DNA of 64,000 nucleotides. Source: Acidobacteriota bacterium (GTDB taxonomy: Bacteria > Acidobacteriota > Terriglobia > Acidiferrales > UBA7541). Where the stretch lies: the NCBI GenBank assembly GCA_013289585.1, contig JABCZR010000020.1, forward strand, positions 1 to 64,000. Direction: 5' to 3'. Below are positions 8,767 to 17,074 of the stretch, one piece after another. Below the pieces are notes generated by a model. It saw only the letters and a list, made by a program, of their open reading frames with translations. It searched no databases and was not told the DNA's origin. The number at the start of each line of letters is the position of its first letter. The stretch's first letter is position 1. Both the position numbers and the translations under genes were made by a program.

Positions 8767-11541
8767 CTAGCGGCCAGGGCTGAGGTCTCGTTCGATTGTC
8801 CGCTCCCTCTCCAGAGTTGGAGAAGAGGTTGGCTCGCTCTTTTGAGCGACCCGTGGTTCTGTTGCGCCAGTAGACTCCAATGCTGATCTGCGTGAAACAT
8901 CGCGGCCGAGGCCTTCGGCAAGGGCGGTTTTATCATTGGTGTAGATTTGCGCATCGTAGCGGCTACGCGACACCGCGACGTAAGCCAAGCGACGATTGAC
9001 GAGCTTCTCTCCTCCCTGCTCGGTGTCTACATGGATGAGCACGCGGTCAGCCGTCTGCCCCTGGCTGCTGTGGCTTGTCACCGCATAGCCGTAGTCGAGA
9101 TGCGGATTCTCTCGAATGTTGAACGCGATCGCGCGACCCGCGTCCAGACGGATTTGGAGGTTGCCACTAGCCTCGACCTTCTCGATAGTGCCCAGCTCAC
9201 GGTTGGCGACATGCTGGTCTCGATTCGGAGCGGTGAACTGTATGCGGTCGCCTTCACTGAACGCTCGCTCTGCGCCTCGGTACAGCGTCACACCTTGTAA
9301 CCGGCGAGGGTCGTAGCACAGACCTTGGCCATTCGCCCGTTCAATCGTGACGTGGTTCTGTTTCTCATCAACGCCTTTGACGTGCGCGTACTCTCCTGGT
9401 GCAATACCAAGTGTCTTGCTGCCCTTAGCGTAGCGCACCACATTGCCGGGTTCGTACTGGGCGGCCCACCGACGATCTGCTCCAGTGATCTCCTGCCGGG
9501 CGACTAACACCCTCATCTGGTGTTCGAGGTACGGCATTTGGTCCGTATCCTGCATTGCATAGTGGATCGCTTCGTTGATAGCCATCCGCGATTGGTTGTC
9601 GGGCGACACGACGAGCGTGCCTTTGGGCTGCTTCGCATATTCATGCGCGATCACAGCGATACGCTCGTCCCGATCGAAGATCTCATGCACGCGGCCGTCG
9701 GCATTGAGTTTCTCCATCGCCTCATTGACGTGGCCTCGCGAGAGCTTTTCTACAACCTCTTTGAGTGCCGGATCTTTCTGCCGAACGATCTCGTCCAGTC
9801 GAGCCGTCTGGATTCCGGCATCCTGCAACTGCTGATACGGTTTGCCCGCTTCGACGGCTTGGTGCTGGCGTGTGTCGCCAACAAGCAACACGCGATCGTC
9901 TTTCTGCAGCCGGTGGAGAAATTCGTTCATTTGCCTCGTGCTCGCCAAGCTCGATTCGTCCAGGATGTAAAGCCGTTTCCGTCCTTCGTGCCCCTCATAG
10001 CTTTGGGCAAGATGCCGTTGCAGCGTGTTGGATCTGATTCCACTTTCTTCTAATTTCTGCGCAGCACGAGAGGTGGGCGCCAATCCCTTGACGATGTAGT
10101 TCTCTCGTTCGGCGGCTTCGCGGATCGCCGCAAGAGATGTAGTCTTGCCCGCGCCTGCCATGCCTTCGAGCGCCGTCACTTGATCGCGACTCGACAAGAT
10201 TTGTTCTACAGCCCGGTGTTGCGTATCGCTCAGATGGCCATGTGCTTCCCGGATAGCCCAGCGAGTTCCAAAACTTACTAGCGCCTCATGCCGATCTTGT
10301 CCGGCGCGCATGGCATTGACCGTGTCCCGTTCGTAGCCGATCATCTCCGTGGTTGTAAACGCCCGGTCGGGCGAGTCGCCGTTCCTTTGCACTTCGACGA
10401 ATTCACCTGATTTGATGCGCTCTTCGAAGTTCGCTTTCACTGAGGCCAGCGTCGCTCCACCCATGGAGCGCCTGAGCGCATCGGTCAGCAGGGCTCGCTC
10501 ATCGGCTACGGCATCGCGTTCGAAGTTTCGTTCTTTGGCGAAGGTCACAGCCGAGGGAGCAATATTCTTTCCCGCATCCTGGCCAACGTCACGCGCTCTT
10601 GCTTTGGCCCCCGCCGTCACGTGCTGAGGCTGGTCCCCAAACTCAATTGCCATGTCCTTGTGTCGCTGCTGCATCTCTTCATGCGAGAGCCCGATCTTCG
10701 CCTCGCGCGTGTGATGGGCGGCGATCTGCGCAGCGGCCGCACCGCTCTGATTCTCCATCGCCAGATGCTCTTTGATCTGTTTCCGGCGTGGACTCGAAGC
10801 GTCGAGATACTCGCGGCTATATCCCTTGATTTCCGGTTGACCGCTCTTGCCGTGCTCGATCTCGTAGCCCAATTCTTGCAAACGGTGCGCCAGTTCTGAG
10901 CGATATATGGCGGTGGCATACTGCTGCGTGCGATAGAGTTCCTGCGGTTGAAGTGGACGTGTTTCTCCATTGGCCGTTTCTGTCAGATTGAAGAAGACCA
11001 CGTGCGTGTGAAGCTGCGGGGCTGCATAACCGTTCACGGGCCTCGCGCTATCGTGCTCGAATTTTGTGGCGATCCAATTTCCAGTCGTCTCCGGTGGGAG
11101 ATTTCCTCCAAGCCGCGCCTGGACATATCGCTCCATCTCGTCCAGCGCGACTCCAAGACTGGCTCGATGGGCCTCTTGCACGCGTTCATCGCCACCCACA
11201 AGCGCCGTCAGCGATACGCTTTTGGGCGCGGAGAAGGTGGCATCCCAGCCTGCGCGGTGCTCCATCGTCTTGACTGTTTTGCCTTGCTCGTTCACATATT
11301 CCCGCATAGTCTGATGGCGAACTAACTGCTCGCCGCTAACCGGATGCTGGCCATCGCTGAGGCGCTGAAATTGTTGCTCTTGGACGCCACCCCGCAGACC
11401 CCACTTCTCGGCCAATTTCCCGTGCCACTCACCGCGTATCCGGTCGCCTTCGCTGTAGTAGTTCTCCTGCGCGTTGCTAAACTCCTCCTGATGATAAGCA
11501 CGTGCTTGACCTGCACTGAGAGGCTTGGAAATGGTAAGCAT
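8767..11541 (-). CDS. MobF-type relaxase/helicase (TrwC/TraI-like)
   Basis: A 924-residue conjugative relaxase. The N-terminal TrwC relaxase domain has a Tyr pair at residues 28-29 (candidate catalytic Tyr) and the three-His metal site in the form H163-D ... H178-T-H180 (PQLHTHVVFFN). The C-terminal part is an RecD/TraI-like superfamily 1 helicase with Walker A GMAGAGKTTS at 460-469, a Walker B-like LYILDESSLAS and a late SHSSQGQTADRVL motif. It nicks one strand at oriT, stays bound to the 5' end and unwinds DNA for transfer. It starts six bases after the stop of the coupling-protein-like gene and probably belongs to one operon with it and the small mobilization gene. Frame intact. Confidence 0.92.
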   Translation of the reverse strand: MLTISKPLSAGQARAYHQEEFSNAQENYYSEGDRIRGEWHGKLAEKWGLRGGVQEQQFQRLSDGQHPVSGEQLVRHQTMREYVNEQGKTVKTMEHRAGWDATFSAPKSVSLTALVGGDERVQEAHRASLGVALDEMERYVQARLGGNLPPETTGNWIATKFEHDSARPVNGYAAPQLHTHVVFFNLTETANGETRPLQPQELYRTQQYATAIYRSELAHRLQELGYEIEHGKSGQPEIKGYSREYLDASSPRRKQIKEHLAMENQSGAAAAQIAAHHTREAKIGLSHEEMQQRHKDMAIEFGDQPQHVTAGAKARARDVGQDAGKNIAPSAVTFAKERNFERDAVADERALLTDALRRSMGGATLASVKANFEERIKSGEFVEVQRNGDSPDRAFTTTEMIGYERDTVNAMRAGQDRHEALVSFGTRWAIREAHGHLSDTQHRAVEQILSSRDQVTALEGMAGAGKTTSLAAIREAAERENYIVKGLAPTSRAAQKLEESGIRSNTLQRHLAQSYEGHEGRKRLYILDESSLASTRQMNEFLHRLQKDDRVLLVGDTRQHQAVEAGKPYQQLQDAGIQTARLDEIVRQKDPALKEVVEKLSRGHVNEAMEKLNADGRVHEIFDRDERIAVIAHEYAKQPKGTLVVSPDNQSRMAINEAIHYAMQDTDQMPYLEHQMRVLVARQEITGADRRWAAQYEPGNVVRYAKGSKTLGIAPGEYAHVKGVDEKQNHVTIERANGQGLCYDPRRLQGVTLYRGAERAFSEGDRIQFTAPNRDQHVANRELGTIEKVEASGNLQIRLDAGRAIAFNIRENPHLDYGYAVTSHSSQGQTADRVLIHVDTEQGGEKLVNRRLAYVAVSRSRYDAQIYTNDKTALAEGLGRDVSRRSALESTGATEPRVAQKSEPTSSPTLERERTIERDLSPGR

Positions 11542-11547
11542 GTTCTT

Positions 11548-12423
11548 TTATTCGAAAAAGCGCCTCGTGGTGGGCTTCACGGCGTGCTCCAACTCTGTTT
11601 CCTGACTCGGCGGTTGCTCTTGTGGCGCTGATTCCTGTCGCGTGCGGCTCGCTGGGGACCCGCGATCTATTCCCGCATTCGGGGCTGCTCTCCTGACTGG
11701 TTCCTGAGGCGCAGGCTCGACCGGCACCAGAACGGGGGGATTCTCTTTGCTTGGTGGAACAGGGAGTTTCTTGCGAAGTCTGAACAGTCTGTCCAGCATC
11801 GTGCGTTTGCCGTTCACTAAGCCAAAGCCCCGGAAGCGGTGCGTGGGATTGTGCTTCGCCACATTCGCCAAATTCGGGCCACTTGGTTTCTTCCCATAAC
11901 GCAACGGAATAGAACGCTTCCGGTCCAGATAGGTCGCCGGCAACAGGCCCGCAAAGAACAGAACGAGCCCGGCCCACAAAGCTGGCCGGACAAGATCCAT
12001 CAAAGTTTGGTTCTGATAAATCCAGCTCCCGAGGTAGGTGTGCATCTCGGAGTTGTTGCAATAAGTGCCATGGAATTCAAGGCGCATCGCGCCGTGCTTC
12101 AAGGCTTGGTCGGTGAGTGCGAAGGTGTTCTCCCCGCTTTGCGCAACCACAGGCACCACGTCATTGTCCAGCGCCAATCGGCTCCCCTTACGCGTAACAA
12201 CTTGCAGCAGGGTGTACCAGCCGTTGTCGCGGACAACACCGACTATCTGCGAGGCCGAATAAGCACCAAAATAATGTCGCTCAAGGGGTGTCCATACCCG
12301 CTCGTAACGAAACCCCTGGACTCCCAGAGTTGCCACGATGGAGAGGAGCACGAGGAGGTAGGTGTACACAGGCTGAATGCTCATTCCCCCCATGCTCTTT
12401 GCTCGGCCCCATTCCGTGCGCAT
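11548..12423 (-). CDS. Conjugation membrane protein, coupling-protein-like but lacking an ATPase
   Basis: A 291-residue protein, start taken at ATG 12423 (MRTEWGRAKSMGG). The N-terminal 190 residues have two membrane segments (about 18-35 and 150-170) separated by an extracytoplasmic domain, as in the N-terminal anchor of TrwB/TraD-type coupling proteins in related elements. After a short basic stretch (GKRTMLDRLFRLRKK) where the motor domain would normally begin, the sequence passes straight into a Pro/Glu/Gln-rich disordered tail; there is no Walker A motif. The coupling role is inferred from context and my recollection of similar proteins. It may be a truncated derivative or a distinct accessory membrane protein. 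Confidence 0.55.
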   Translation of the reverse strand: MRTEWGRAKSMGGMSIQPVYTYLLVLLSIVATLGVQGFRYERVWTPLERHYFGAYSASQIVGVVRDNGWYTLLQVVTRKGSRLALDNDVVPVVAQSGENTFALTDQALKHGAMRLEFHGTYCNNSEMHTYLGSWIYQNQTLMDLVRPALWAGLVLFFAGLLPATYLDRKRSIPLRYGKKPSGPNLANVAKHNPTHRFRGFGLVNGKRTMLDRLFRLRKKLPVPPSKENPPVLVPVEPAPQEPVRRAAPNAGIDRGSPASRTRQESAPQEQPPSQETELEHAVKPTTRRFFE

Positions 12424-12448
12424 TGCTTTGCTCCGATTGGGTTGTCTC

Positions 12449-12778
12449 TCAGCCTCGCTGTGGCTCCTTAGTTGCACTCATCAGCCGGTCCATTGCCTTT
12501 GCCAACTTGCCCGCATCGGCGTGTTTAATAATGTCGTCCATAGCTGTGCTTGTGAGCTGCTCTCGATTGGCAATAGAAAACAGGACATTCATTAGAATCG
12601 TTCGCAGGGCCAGCAGCTCCGCCACAATGGTTTGCTCGGCGGGACTTGGCTCAACTGCCTTCAACAAAGTTTCTCGCACCCACTCACTGATCGTCTGATC
12701 GCCCGCGAGAATTTCAAAATGCGCATACTCCTCTTCGGTGACTTTGGTGCTGATGGACTTGGTACGTGGTGTAGGCAT
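12449..12778 (-). CDS. Small mobilization protein (MobC/ribbon-helix-helix-like)
   Basis: A protein of 109 residues from ATG 12778 (an ATG at 12790 adds four). The N-terminal 45 residues (TKSISTKVTEEEYAHFEIL then ISEWVRETLL) fit a ribbon-helix-helix DNA-binding domain of the kind found in relaxosome accessory proteins: basic beta strand, helix, helix. The C-terminal half is helical. It sits between the candidate oriT and the membrane/relaxase genes, the usual place for a protein that bends oriT and helps load the relaxase. Family assignment is by pattern and position. Confidence 0.6.
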   Translation of the reverse strand: MPTPRTKSISTKVTEEEYAHFEILAGDQTISEWVRETLLKAVEPSPAEQTIVAELLALRTILMNVLFSIANREQLTSTAMDDIIKHADAGKLAKAMDRLMSATKEPQRG

Positions 12779-12799
12779 TGCGGACTCCATAGTTCTGAA

Positions 12800-13020
12800 T
12801 CACAGGCAAGCAATTGGGCGCGGCGTGACGCCCAACAAAATCAACAAGTTCCCCTACAGGAACCAAGAGTTGTTGCGAGCCGAGCGCAGTGAACGAAAAG
12901 TGGCGAGCTGCCGCGTTTGCAACAAGTTCCCGTATAGCAACCTTGGTTGCTGTACAGCACCCGAAACGGGGTGACGTGTCCGTCCAACTCCCGGTGCCGA
13001 AGGCACCGTTCTTCGCAAAA
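12800..13020. other. Candidate origin of transfer (oriT) region
   Basis: The gap between the mobilization operon and the next minus-strand gene holds two similar direct repeats of about 24 bases, at 12841-12864 and 12919-12942 (both begin CAACAAGTTCCC after one base), each with a nearby inverted arm (GGTTGC or GTTGTTG). A perfect hairpin follows at 12992-13008. Repeats beside a relaxase and an RHH protein are typical of oriT, but no nic site was identified. Confidence 0.4.
12992..13008. terminator. Hairpin CGGTGCC-GAA-GGCACCG
   Basis: A perfect 7-bp GC-rich stem with a three-base loop. It lies just downstream of the minus-strand gene ending at 13047, so it may stop that transcript, or be part of the oriT structure. 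There is no long T run. Confidence 0.4.
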
Positions 13021-13046
13021 CGAGGCTCGGACACCGATTCACGCAA

Positions 13047-14207
13047 TCAACCCTGTTCGCCATACTCCAGCCGAAGCTCGTCCAGCCAACTCTGAATCTC
13101 CGGGACCGCCAACCCCTTAAGAACTAGTTCGCGCAGGGCATCCCACTCAGTCTCATTGAATTTGATGGACACATCGTGTTGCCGGAGATCAAGCGAAAAC
13201 TTCGTACTGCCGATTTCCTTGGAGACTGTCATGAGGAAGTGCCTACCACTCCACGAATGCTTTGCCGACCATCCTTCGAGCATCGCCCGCAATTCAGCCA
13301 AGTCAGGGTAGCGCGTAATCAGATACTTGAACCGGCGCGCGGGGCCAAAGTCGATATACATGCCCAGCTCTGGGCAAGCTGTCGAAGTAAACGAGAGCTC
13401 GAAGTCCTCCAACTTGATCGGGTCAGGTAGGATAATTCGCCTGCGAAAGTCATCTTCGTTAGAGCCAGACTGGCGGACGGGCTGGCGGTCATGCCTTACC
13501 CAATGTCCCCTCGCAGCGAGGCCCCAAATAGTCGGCCAATAAGGGGCAAGCACCTGATCGAGCCTGGTGCTGTCCACTCCTTCGTCCCGAACTGCAATGA
13601 GTAAGCACGCTCCGACAGCGCCAGGACTCTGCCATTTCTCAGCGGGTTTCAAGAGTTCCCTGCGAGTCGAAATCTGTTTCAGAACTGCTTGGTGTACCTT
13701 CTCTCCGTCCTTATCGAGAGAAGCCTTGGAATCAATAGACTGGCCTCCGAGATTTCGGAAGTAATACCACGCGTGCTTCGATGTGGGATTCTTCCGGTTA
13801 AGATAGACAGCTTCGAAGGCGTCGAGCAGCGCGAGATACGAGTCCCTGGATGGAATGGCAGGCCAGAGCAACGGTGGCTCTTGCCTCTCCTCCTCTGTCG
13901 CGATTTGAACGTAATGCGTGAGCACGTCCCACTCGGCGGCAGATAGTGTGTGCTGCGATTCCCACTTCTTGCGAATGCGATAGAGAGAAGAGGTCGGCGT
14001 GCTAAGCATCTCGTGCCGCACTGTCTCGCGATCCAAGCCAGCGCCGCGCTCTTCGATGACAAGGAAGGCGGCCTCTCCCAGAGACACCTCGCGTCCTAGT
14101 TGATCACCGAGGACTTTCTGATAGCGCTCTAGGAGTTTCAGGCGCTCTTCGTTGAGGCGAATCGAAATGACCTCATAGCGGGGCTTCTTTTTGAGGAGCG
14201 ACATCAT
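13047..14207 (-). CDS. Element-borne hypothetical protein with DNA-binding-like N-terminus
   Basis: A 386-residue protein, no signal or membrane segment. The first 50 residues (KKPRYEVISIRLNEERLKLLERYQKVLG) look like a ribbon-helix-helix region: a short basic strand then two helices. The rest is unfamiliar, with many Trp/Arg residues and no enzyme motif. It starts right next to a palindrome and is divergent from the excisionase/integrase pair, so a role as a control protein of the mobile element is likely from position; a replication or transfer role cannot be excluded. Confidence 0.6.
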   Translation of the reverse strand: MMSLLKKKPRYEVISIRLNEERLKLLERYQKVLGDQLGREVSLGEAAFLVIEERGAGLDRETVRHEMLSTPTSSLYRIRKKWESQHTLSAAEWDVLTHYVQIATEEERQEPPLLWPAIPSRDSYLALLDAFEAVYLNRKNPTSKHAWYYFRNLGGQSIDSKASLDKDGEKVHQAVLKQISTRRELLKPAEKWQSPGAVGACLLIAVRDEGVDSTRLDQVLAPYWPTIWGLAARGHWVRHDRQPVRQSGSNEDDFRRRIILPDPIKLEDFELSFTSTACPELGMYIDFGPARRFKYLITRYPDLAELRAMLEGWSAKHSWSGRHFLMTVSKEIGSTKFSLDLRQHDVSIKFNETEWDALRELVLKGLAVPEIQSWLDELRLEYGEQG

Positions 14208-14208
14208 G

Positions 14209-14240
14209 TTGACACATTATCCTACACTGTTGTACAGTGT
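14209..14240 (+). promoter_or_regulatory. Divergent control region: promoter overlapping a palindromic operator
   Basis: A plus-strand promoter candidate TTGACA (14209-14214) and TACAGT (14233-14238), spaced 18 bases, points at the excisionase/integrase genes. A perfect palindrome ACACTGT-TGT-ACAGTGT at 14224-14240 overlaps its -10 box, and the opposite strand has a GATAAT box for the divergent 386-residue gene. One regulator bound here could silence both directions; the RHH-like product of that gene is the obvious candidate. Confidence 0.5.
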
Positions 14241-14370
14241 TTACGTAATCGTAGCTCATTCGGCGACTGGATGCAAGAGGAATTTTCTTGAGAGCACTCT
14301 CGGAAGCTGGAGAGCCAAATCGACGAGGTAATCGTCGATCTTGTAAACCCGCAGGAGTCACTTCGACGCA

Positions 14371-14616
14371 ATGGCTGTATCCTCACAAATCGAAACCTCG
14401 GTGCACATCGAGCGGCACTACGCCGTTACGGAAATCGCCGAAATGTGGAACTTGAGCTCTGATAAAGTCCGTGAGCTTTTCGAGCGTGAAGCTGGTGTGC
14501 TTGTGATTGGGGAATCGAATCCGCGCTGCAAGCGGCGTTATCTTACTTTGCGCATTCCGCAATCGGTCGTCGAACGCGTTCACGCTCGGCTGTCATCGAA
14601 ATCAGTATCGCGGTAG
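14371..14616 (+). CDS. Excisionase-like helix-turn-helix protein
   Basis: An 81-residue protein placed 12 bases before the integrase gene. Residues 15-60 (HYAVTEIAEMWNLSSDKVRELFEREAG) form a winged-helix/MerR-like DNA-binding segment, followed by a basic RCKRRYLTLRIP strand, as in small recombination directionality factors and AlpA/Xis-like proteins. Size, motif and position fit a protein that biases the integrase toward excision or activates its expression; this is inferred, not proven. Confidence 0.65.
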   Translation: MAVSSQIETSVHIERHYAVTEIAEMWNLSSDKVRELFEREAGVLVIGESNPRCKRRYLTLRIPQSVVERVHARLSSKSVSR

Positions 14617-14628
14617 GAGGTCTATCTC

Positions 14629-15951
14629 ATGCTCACAGCCTATCGAAGACATCTCAAGAATTGCAGACGGCGTGATGAAGGCCGAAGTTATCGCAACTGC
14701 AGGTGCCCCATTTGGGTTGACGGAATACTGGGTGGCGCGGAGATACGTGAATCACTGAAGGTCCGGGACTGGCAGCGAGCCCAAGAAATCATCCGAGAAT
14801 GGGAGATCGAAAATCGCCGCACATCTCAGCTGACAAGGAAATCTACGCAGGAAGCATGGAAGGAATTCCTAGCGGACATCGAGGCTCGCAAACTCAACGA
14901 CTCTACGGCACGAAAATACAAGTTGTTGAACCGCCAAATGGAAGAGTTCGCCCAACGACGCGGTCTTCGTGTCCTTGCCGACTTTGACTTGTCGAAGGTA
15001 AGTCAATTTCGCTCCGAATGGAAAGATGGTCCCCGTTCGAGTGCCAAGAAACTCGAACGGTTGCGCGCATTCTTTCGCTTCGCTCAAAAACGGAAGTGGG
15101 TAACCGAAAATCCGGCACTCGATCTGAAGGCCCCGAAGATAACTCTCTGTCCTACCCTTCCATTTGGCCGCGAAGAGATGGTGCGAATTCTCGCAGCAAC
15201 TGACCAATACAAAGAAGAGATGCCGAGTCATGGGATGGAGAACGGACGGCGCATTCGCGGTCTTGTTCTTCTACTTCGTTACAGCGGGATGCGAATTGGT
15301 GATGGGGTCAACTTCAGCACAGATAGGCTCGAAGGCAACCGTCTCTTCCTCTACACGCAGAAGACGGGTGTCCCAGTGAACACAATCCTTCCGGGATTTG
15401 TCTTGTCGGCGTTGGAAGCAACGCCAAAAGTCACAGATAAGTTTTTCTTCTGGAGCGGAAGGGGAAAGCTAGAAAGCATCGTGCGGAGCTGGCAAACGCG
15501 ATTGCGCAAACTCTTCAAACTCGCAAACGTTCCGAATGGACATGCGCACCGCTTCCGCGACACGTTCGCTGTTGAATTGCTTCTTGCTGGAGTTCCCATC
15601 GAACGAGTCTCGATTTTGCTGGGCCACCAAAGCGTGAGAATTACCGAGAAGCACTACGCACCGTGGGTGCGCTCGCGACAGGAACAACTGGAAGCGGATT
15701 TGGCTAACGCCTGGAGCCGCGATCCGCTCGTTCTTTCGCAAAGTGGGGTACACCAGAGGTACACGGAAAGGTGCGACCCAACAACTCATTCATCTTCAAC
15801 AAGAAAGAGTGGTGCCCGGGGTGGGAGTCGAACCCACATGAGGAAAAATCCCCGGAGGATTTTAAGTCCTCAGCGTCTGCCATTCCGCCACCCGGGCAGC
15901 GGCAGTACAAATCTAACGAATACGAGGACACACTGCAACACCGGCTCATGA
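14629..15951 (+). CDS. Tyrosine recombinase/integrase reading into tRNA-Leu
   Basis: A 440-codon frame. A small Cys/His cluster near the N-terminus (H8, C12, C24, C26) could bind zinc; a SAM-like core-binding domain spans about 70-155; the catalytic domain has Arg222 (SGMRIGD), Lys245 (TQKTG), His307 and Arg310 (HAHRFRDT), His333 (LLGHQ) and Tyr343 (EKHYAPW), all present. The natural family end is near residue 375. From residue 394 the frame runs antisense through the tRNA-Leu gene, giving a meaningless tail ending at 15951. This suggests the attachment site lies at the tRNA 3' end and integration replaced the original stop. Confidence 0.88.
   Translation: MLTAYRRHLKNCRRRDEGRSYRNCRCPIWVDGILGGAEIRESLKVRDWQRAQEIIREWEIENRRTSQLTRKSTQEAWKEFLADIEARKLNDSTARKYKLLNRQMEEFAQRRGLRVLADFDLSKVSQFRSEWKDGPRSSAKKLERLRAFFRFAQKRKWVTENPALDLKAPKITLCPTLPFGREEMVRILAATDQYKEEMPSHGMENGRRIRGLVLLLRYSGMRIGDGVNFSTDRLEGNRLFLYTQKTGVPVNTILPGFVLSALEATPKVTDKFFFWSGRGKLESIVRSWQTRLRKLFKLANVPNGHAHRFRDTFAVELLLAGVPIERVSILLGHQSVRITEKHYAPWVRSRQEQLEADLANAWSRDPLVLSQSGVHQRYTERCDPTTHSSSTRKSGARGGSRTHMRKNPRRILSPQRLPFRHPGSGSTNLTNTRTHCNTGS
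15810..15897 (-). tRNA. tRNA-Leu (anticodon TAA)
   Basis: An 88-nt tRNA including an encoded CCA end. The acceptor stem GCCCGGG pairs with CCCGGGC, the anticodon stem/loop is GAGGA-CTTAAAA-TCCTC with TAA anticodon, a long variable arm (class II, as expected for Leu) is present and the T arm contains GGTTCGACTCC. Its 3' end faces the integrase gene, so it is the likely integration target. Confidence 0.95.
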
Positions 15952-16081
15952 GCAGCGGCTGCGCGAATGAAGCGGGGCCAGCATTCATGTCGGTTAGACC
16001 ACTTTCAAGGGAGAAAATTTTTGGTCTGTCTTCACTCCCTGGATGCTGACGGTTTACTGCTACTGCCATCCGGAGCATGTG

Positions 16082-17074
16082 CTACGGCTTTGGAGTGGAG
16101 GGCGGGGGAGTTGCAGGTTTTGGAGGCTCAGGCTTCGGAATTCGCAGGGTCCAGGAACCGCCGAACACGATGGTGCGCCCTTGTGCCGTGGCTTTGGCCG
16201 AAAAGGCGTCGTAGAACTTGAAGAAGAAACTGAGTGACTTCGCAGGGAGAATGAAATTGGTCTGAAAACCAATGCCATGAGAGGAGTAGTAGGGCAGGAG
16301 CGCCGTCCTCCCGCCATTGTTGCTCACCTGCCACTGGTCATAGCCGACGAGTCCAAATTGAAACAGCCTGCTGAAATCTTTCTTCAAGGGTAGAACCTGC
16401 CCGAAGGCCCACTCCATGGTAAAGGCCTGGCCCGGCGTAATGTTGGTGCCGGCTTTTTGACCGTGGATTTCCCAGACGGTAGCGAGGTTCGCGCTGGTGC
16501 CCTTGTTCTTGGTGACATAGAAGGTGGTGTTGGTTGTTAGATCGTTACCCCAATACCCGGAGCCCACGTTGTTGCTGGCTCCCGCGGTGAACCGGCCGGT
16601 GGGAGCGGTGAAGCCATATCCGACGTTGACGTCAGCGCGTTTCAAGTGCCAACCCAAGTTCACTGGCTGGACATACATATCGGCAAAACCTGTGCCGCCA
16701 CCGTTGGCGCTGAGATTCGTTCCGGTAATGTCCGCCACCAAGGAACCATTGGCAAACGCCAATACGATGTAGGGCATGAAATATCCGCCGAGGAACTTGT
16801 GTTTCGGGACGTAATAGAGAATATTTTCGTCCACCCAAAATGCATAAGTGCCGGTAATTCCCGGAACAGCGTTTCCGTTGGAGTTATTCAATTGGCCTGC
16901 GGAGTAATTGAGCGCCAGATTACCGTAGGTGAAACCAGGATCGGGGATAGCGCCAGCGTTGAGGCCCCACTGGCCGGGAACATACTGCCCTTTTTGTTGC
17001 GCGAGGAGCGGCGAGAGGCTCGCGAGAAAGAGCCATGCCAGAATCAAGAATCCAAATTTGATTGCGTTTGTCAT
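16082..17074 (-). CDS. Outer-membrane beta-barrel protein of the MetA-pathway/SphA-like family
   Basis: A 330-residue protein; start set at ATG 17074 because it opens a clean signal peptide (MTNAIKFGFLILAWLFLASL, cleavage near LLAQ). The longer frame upstream has no such features. The mature part is rich in alternating hydrophobic/aromatic strands and Gly/Asn turns (for example VNVGYGFTAPTGRF, GSGYWGNDLTTNTTFYV), typical of the group annotated as putative MetA-pathway of phenol degradation, porin-like barrels thought to pass hydrophobic compounds. The C-terminal Pro-rich tail is unusual. No catabolic genes lie nearby. Confidence 0.75.
   Translation of the reverse strand: MTNAIKFGFLILAWLFLASLSPLLAQQKGQYVPGQWGLNAGAIPDPGFTYGNLALNYSAGQLNNSNGNAVPGITGTYAFWVDENILYYVPKHKFLGGYFMPYIVLAFANGSLVADITGTNLSANGGGTGFADMYVQPVNLGWHLKRADVNVGYGFTAPTGRFTAGASNNVGSGYWGNDLTTNTTFYVTKNKGTSANLATVWEIHGQKAGTNITPGQAFTMEWAFGQVLPLKKDFSRLFQFGLVGYDQWQVSNNGGRTALLPYYSSHGIGFQTNFILPAKSLSFFFKFYDAFSAKATAQGRTIVFGGSWTLRIPKPEPPKPATPPPSTPKP

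Noticed and set aside
15898-16081. Frames reading through tRNA-Leu and beyond on either strand
   Set aside because: They contain the usual nonsense peptides produced by reading tRNA sequence.
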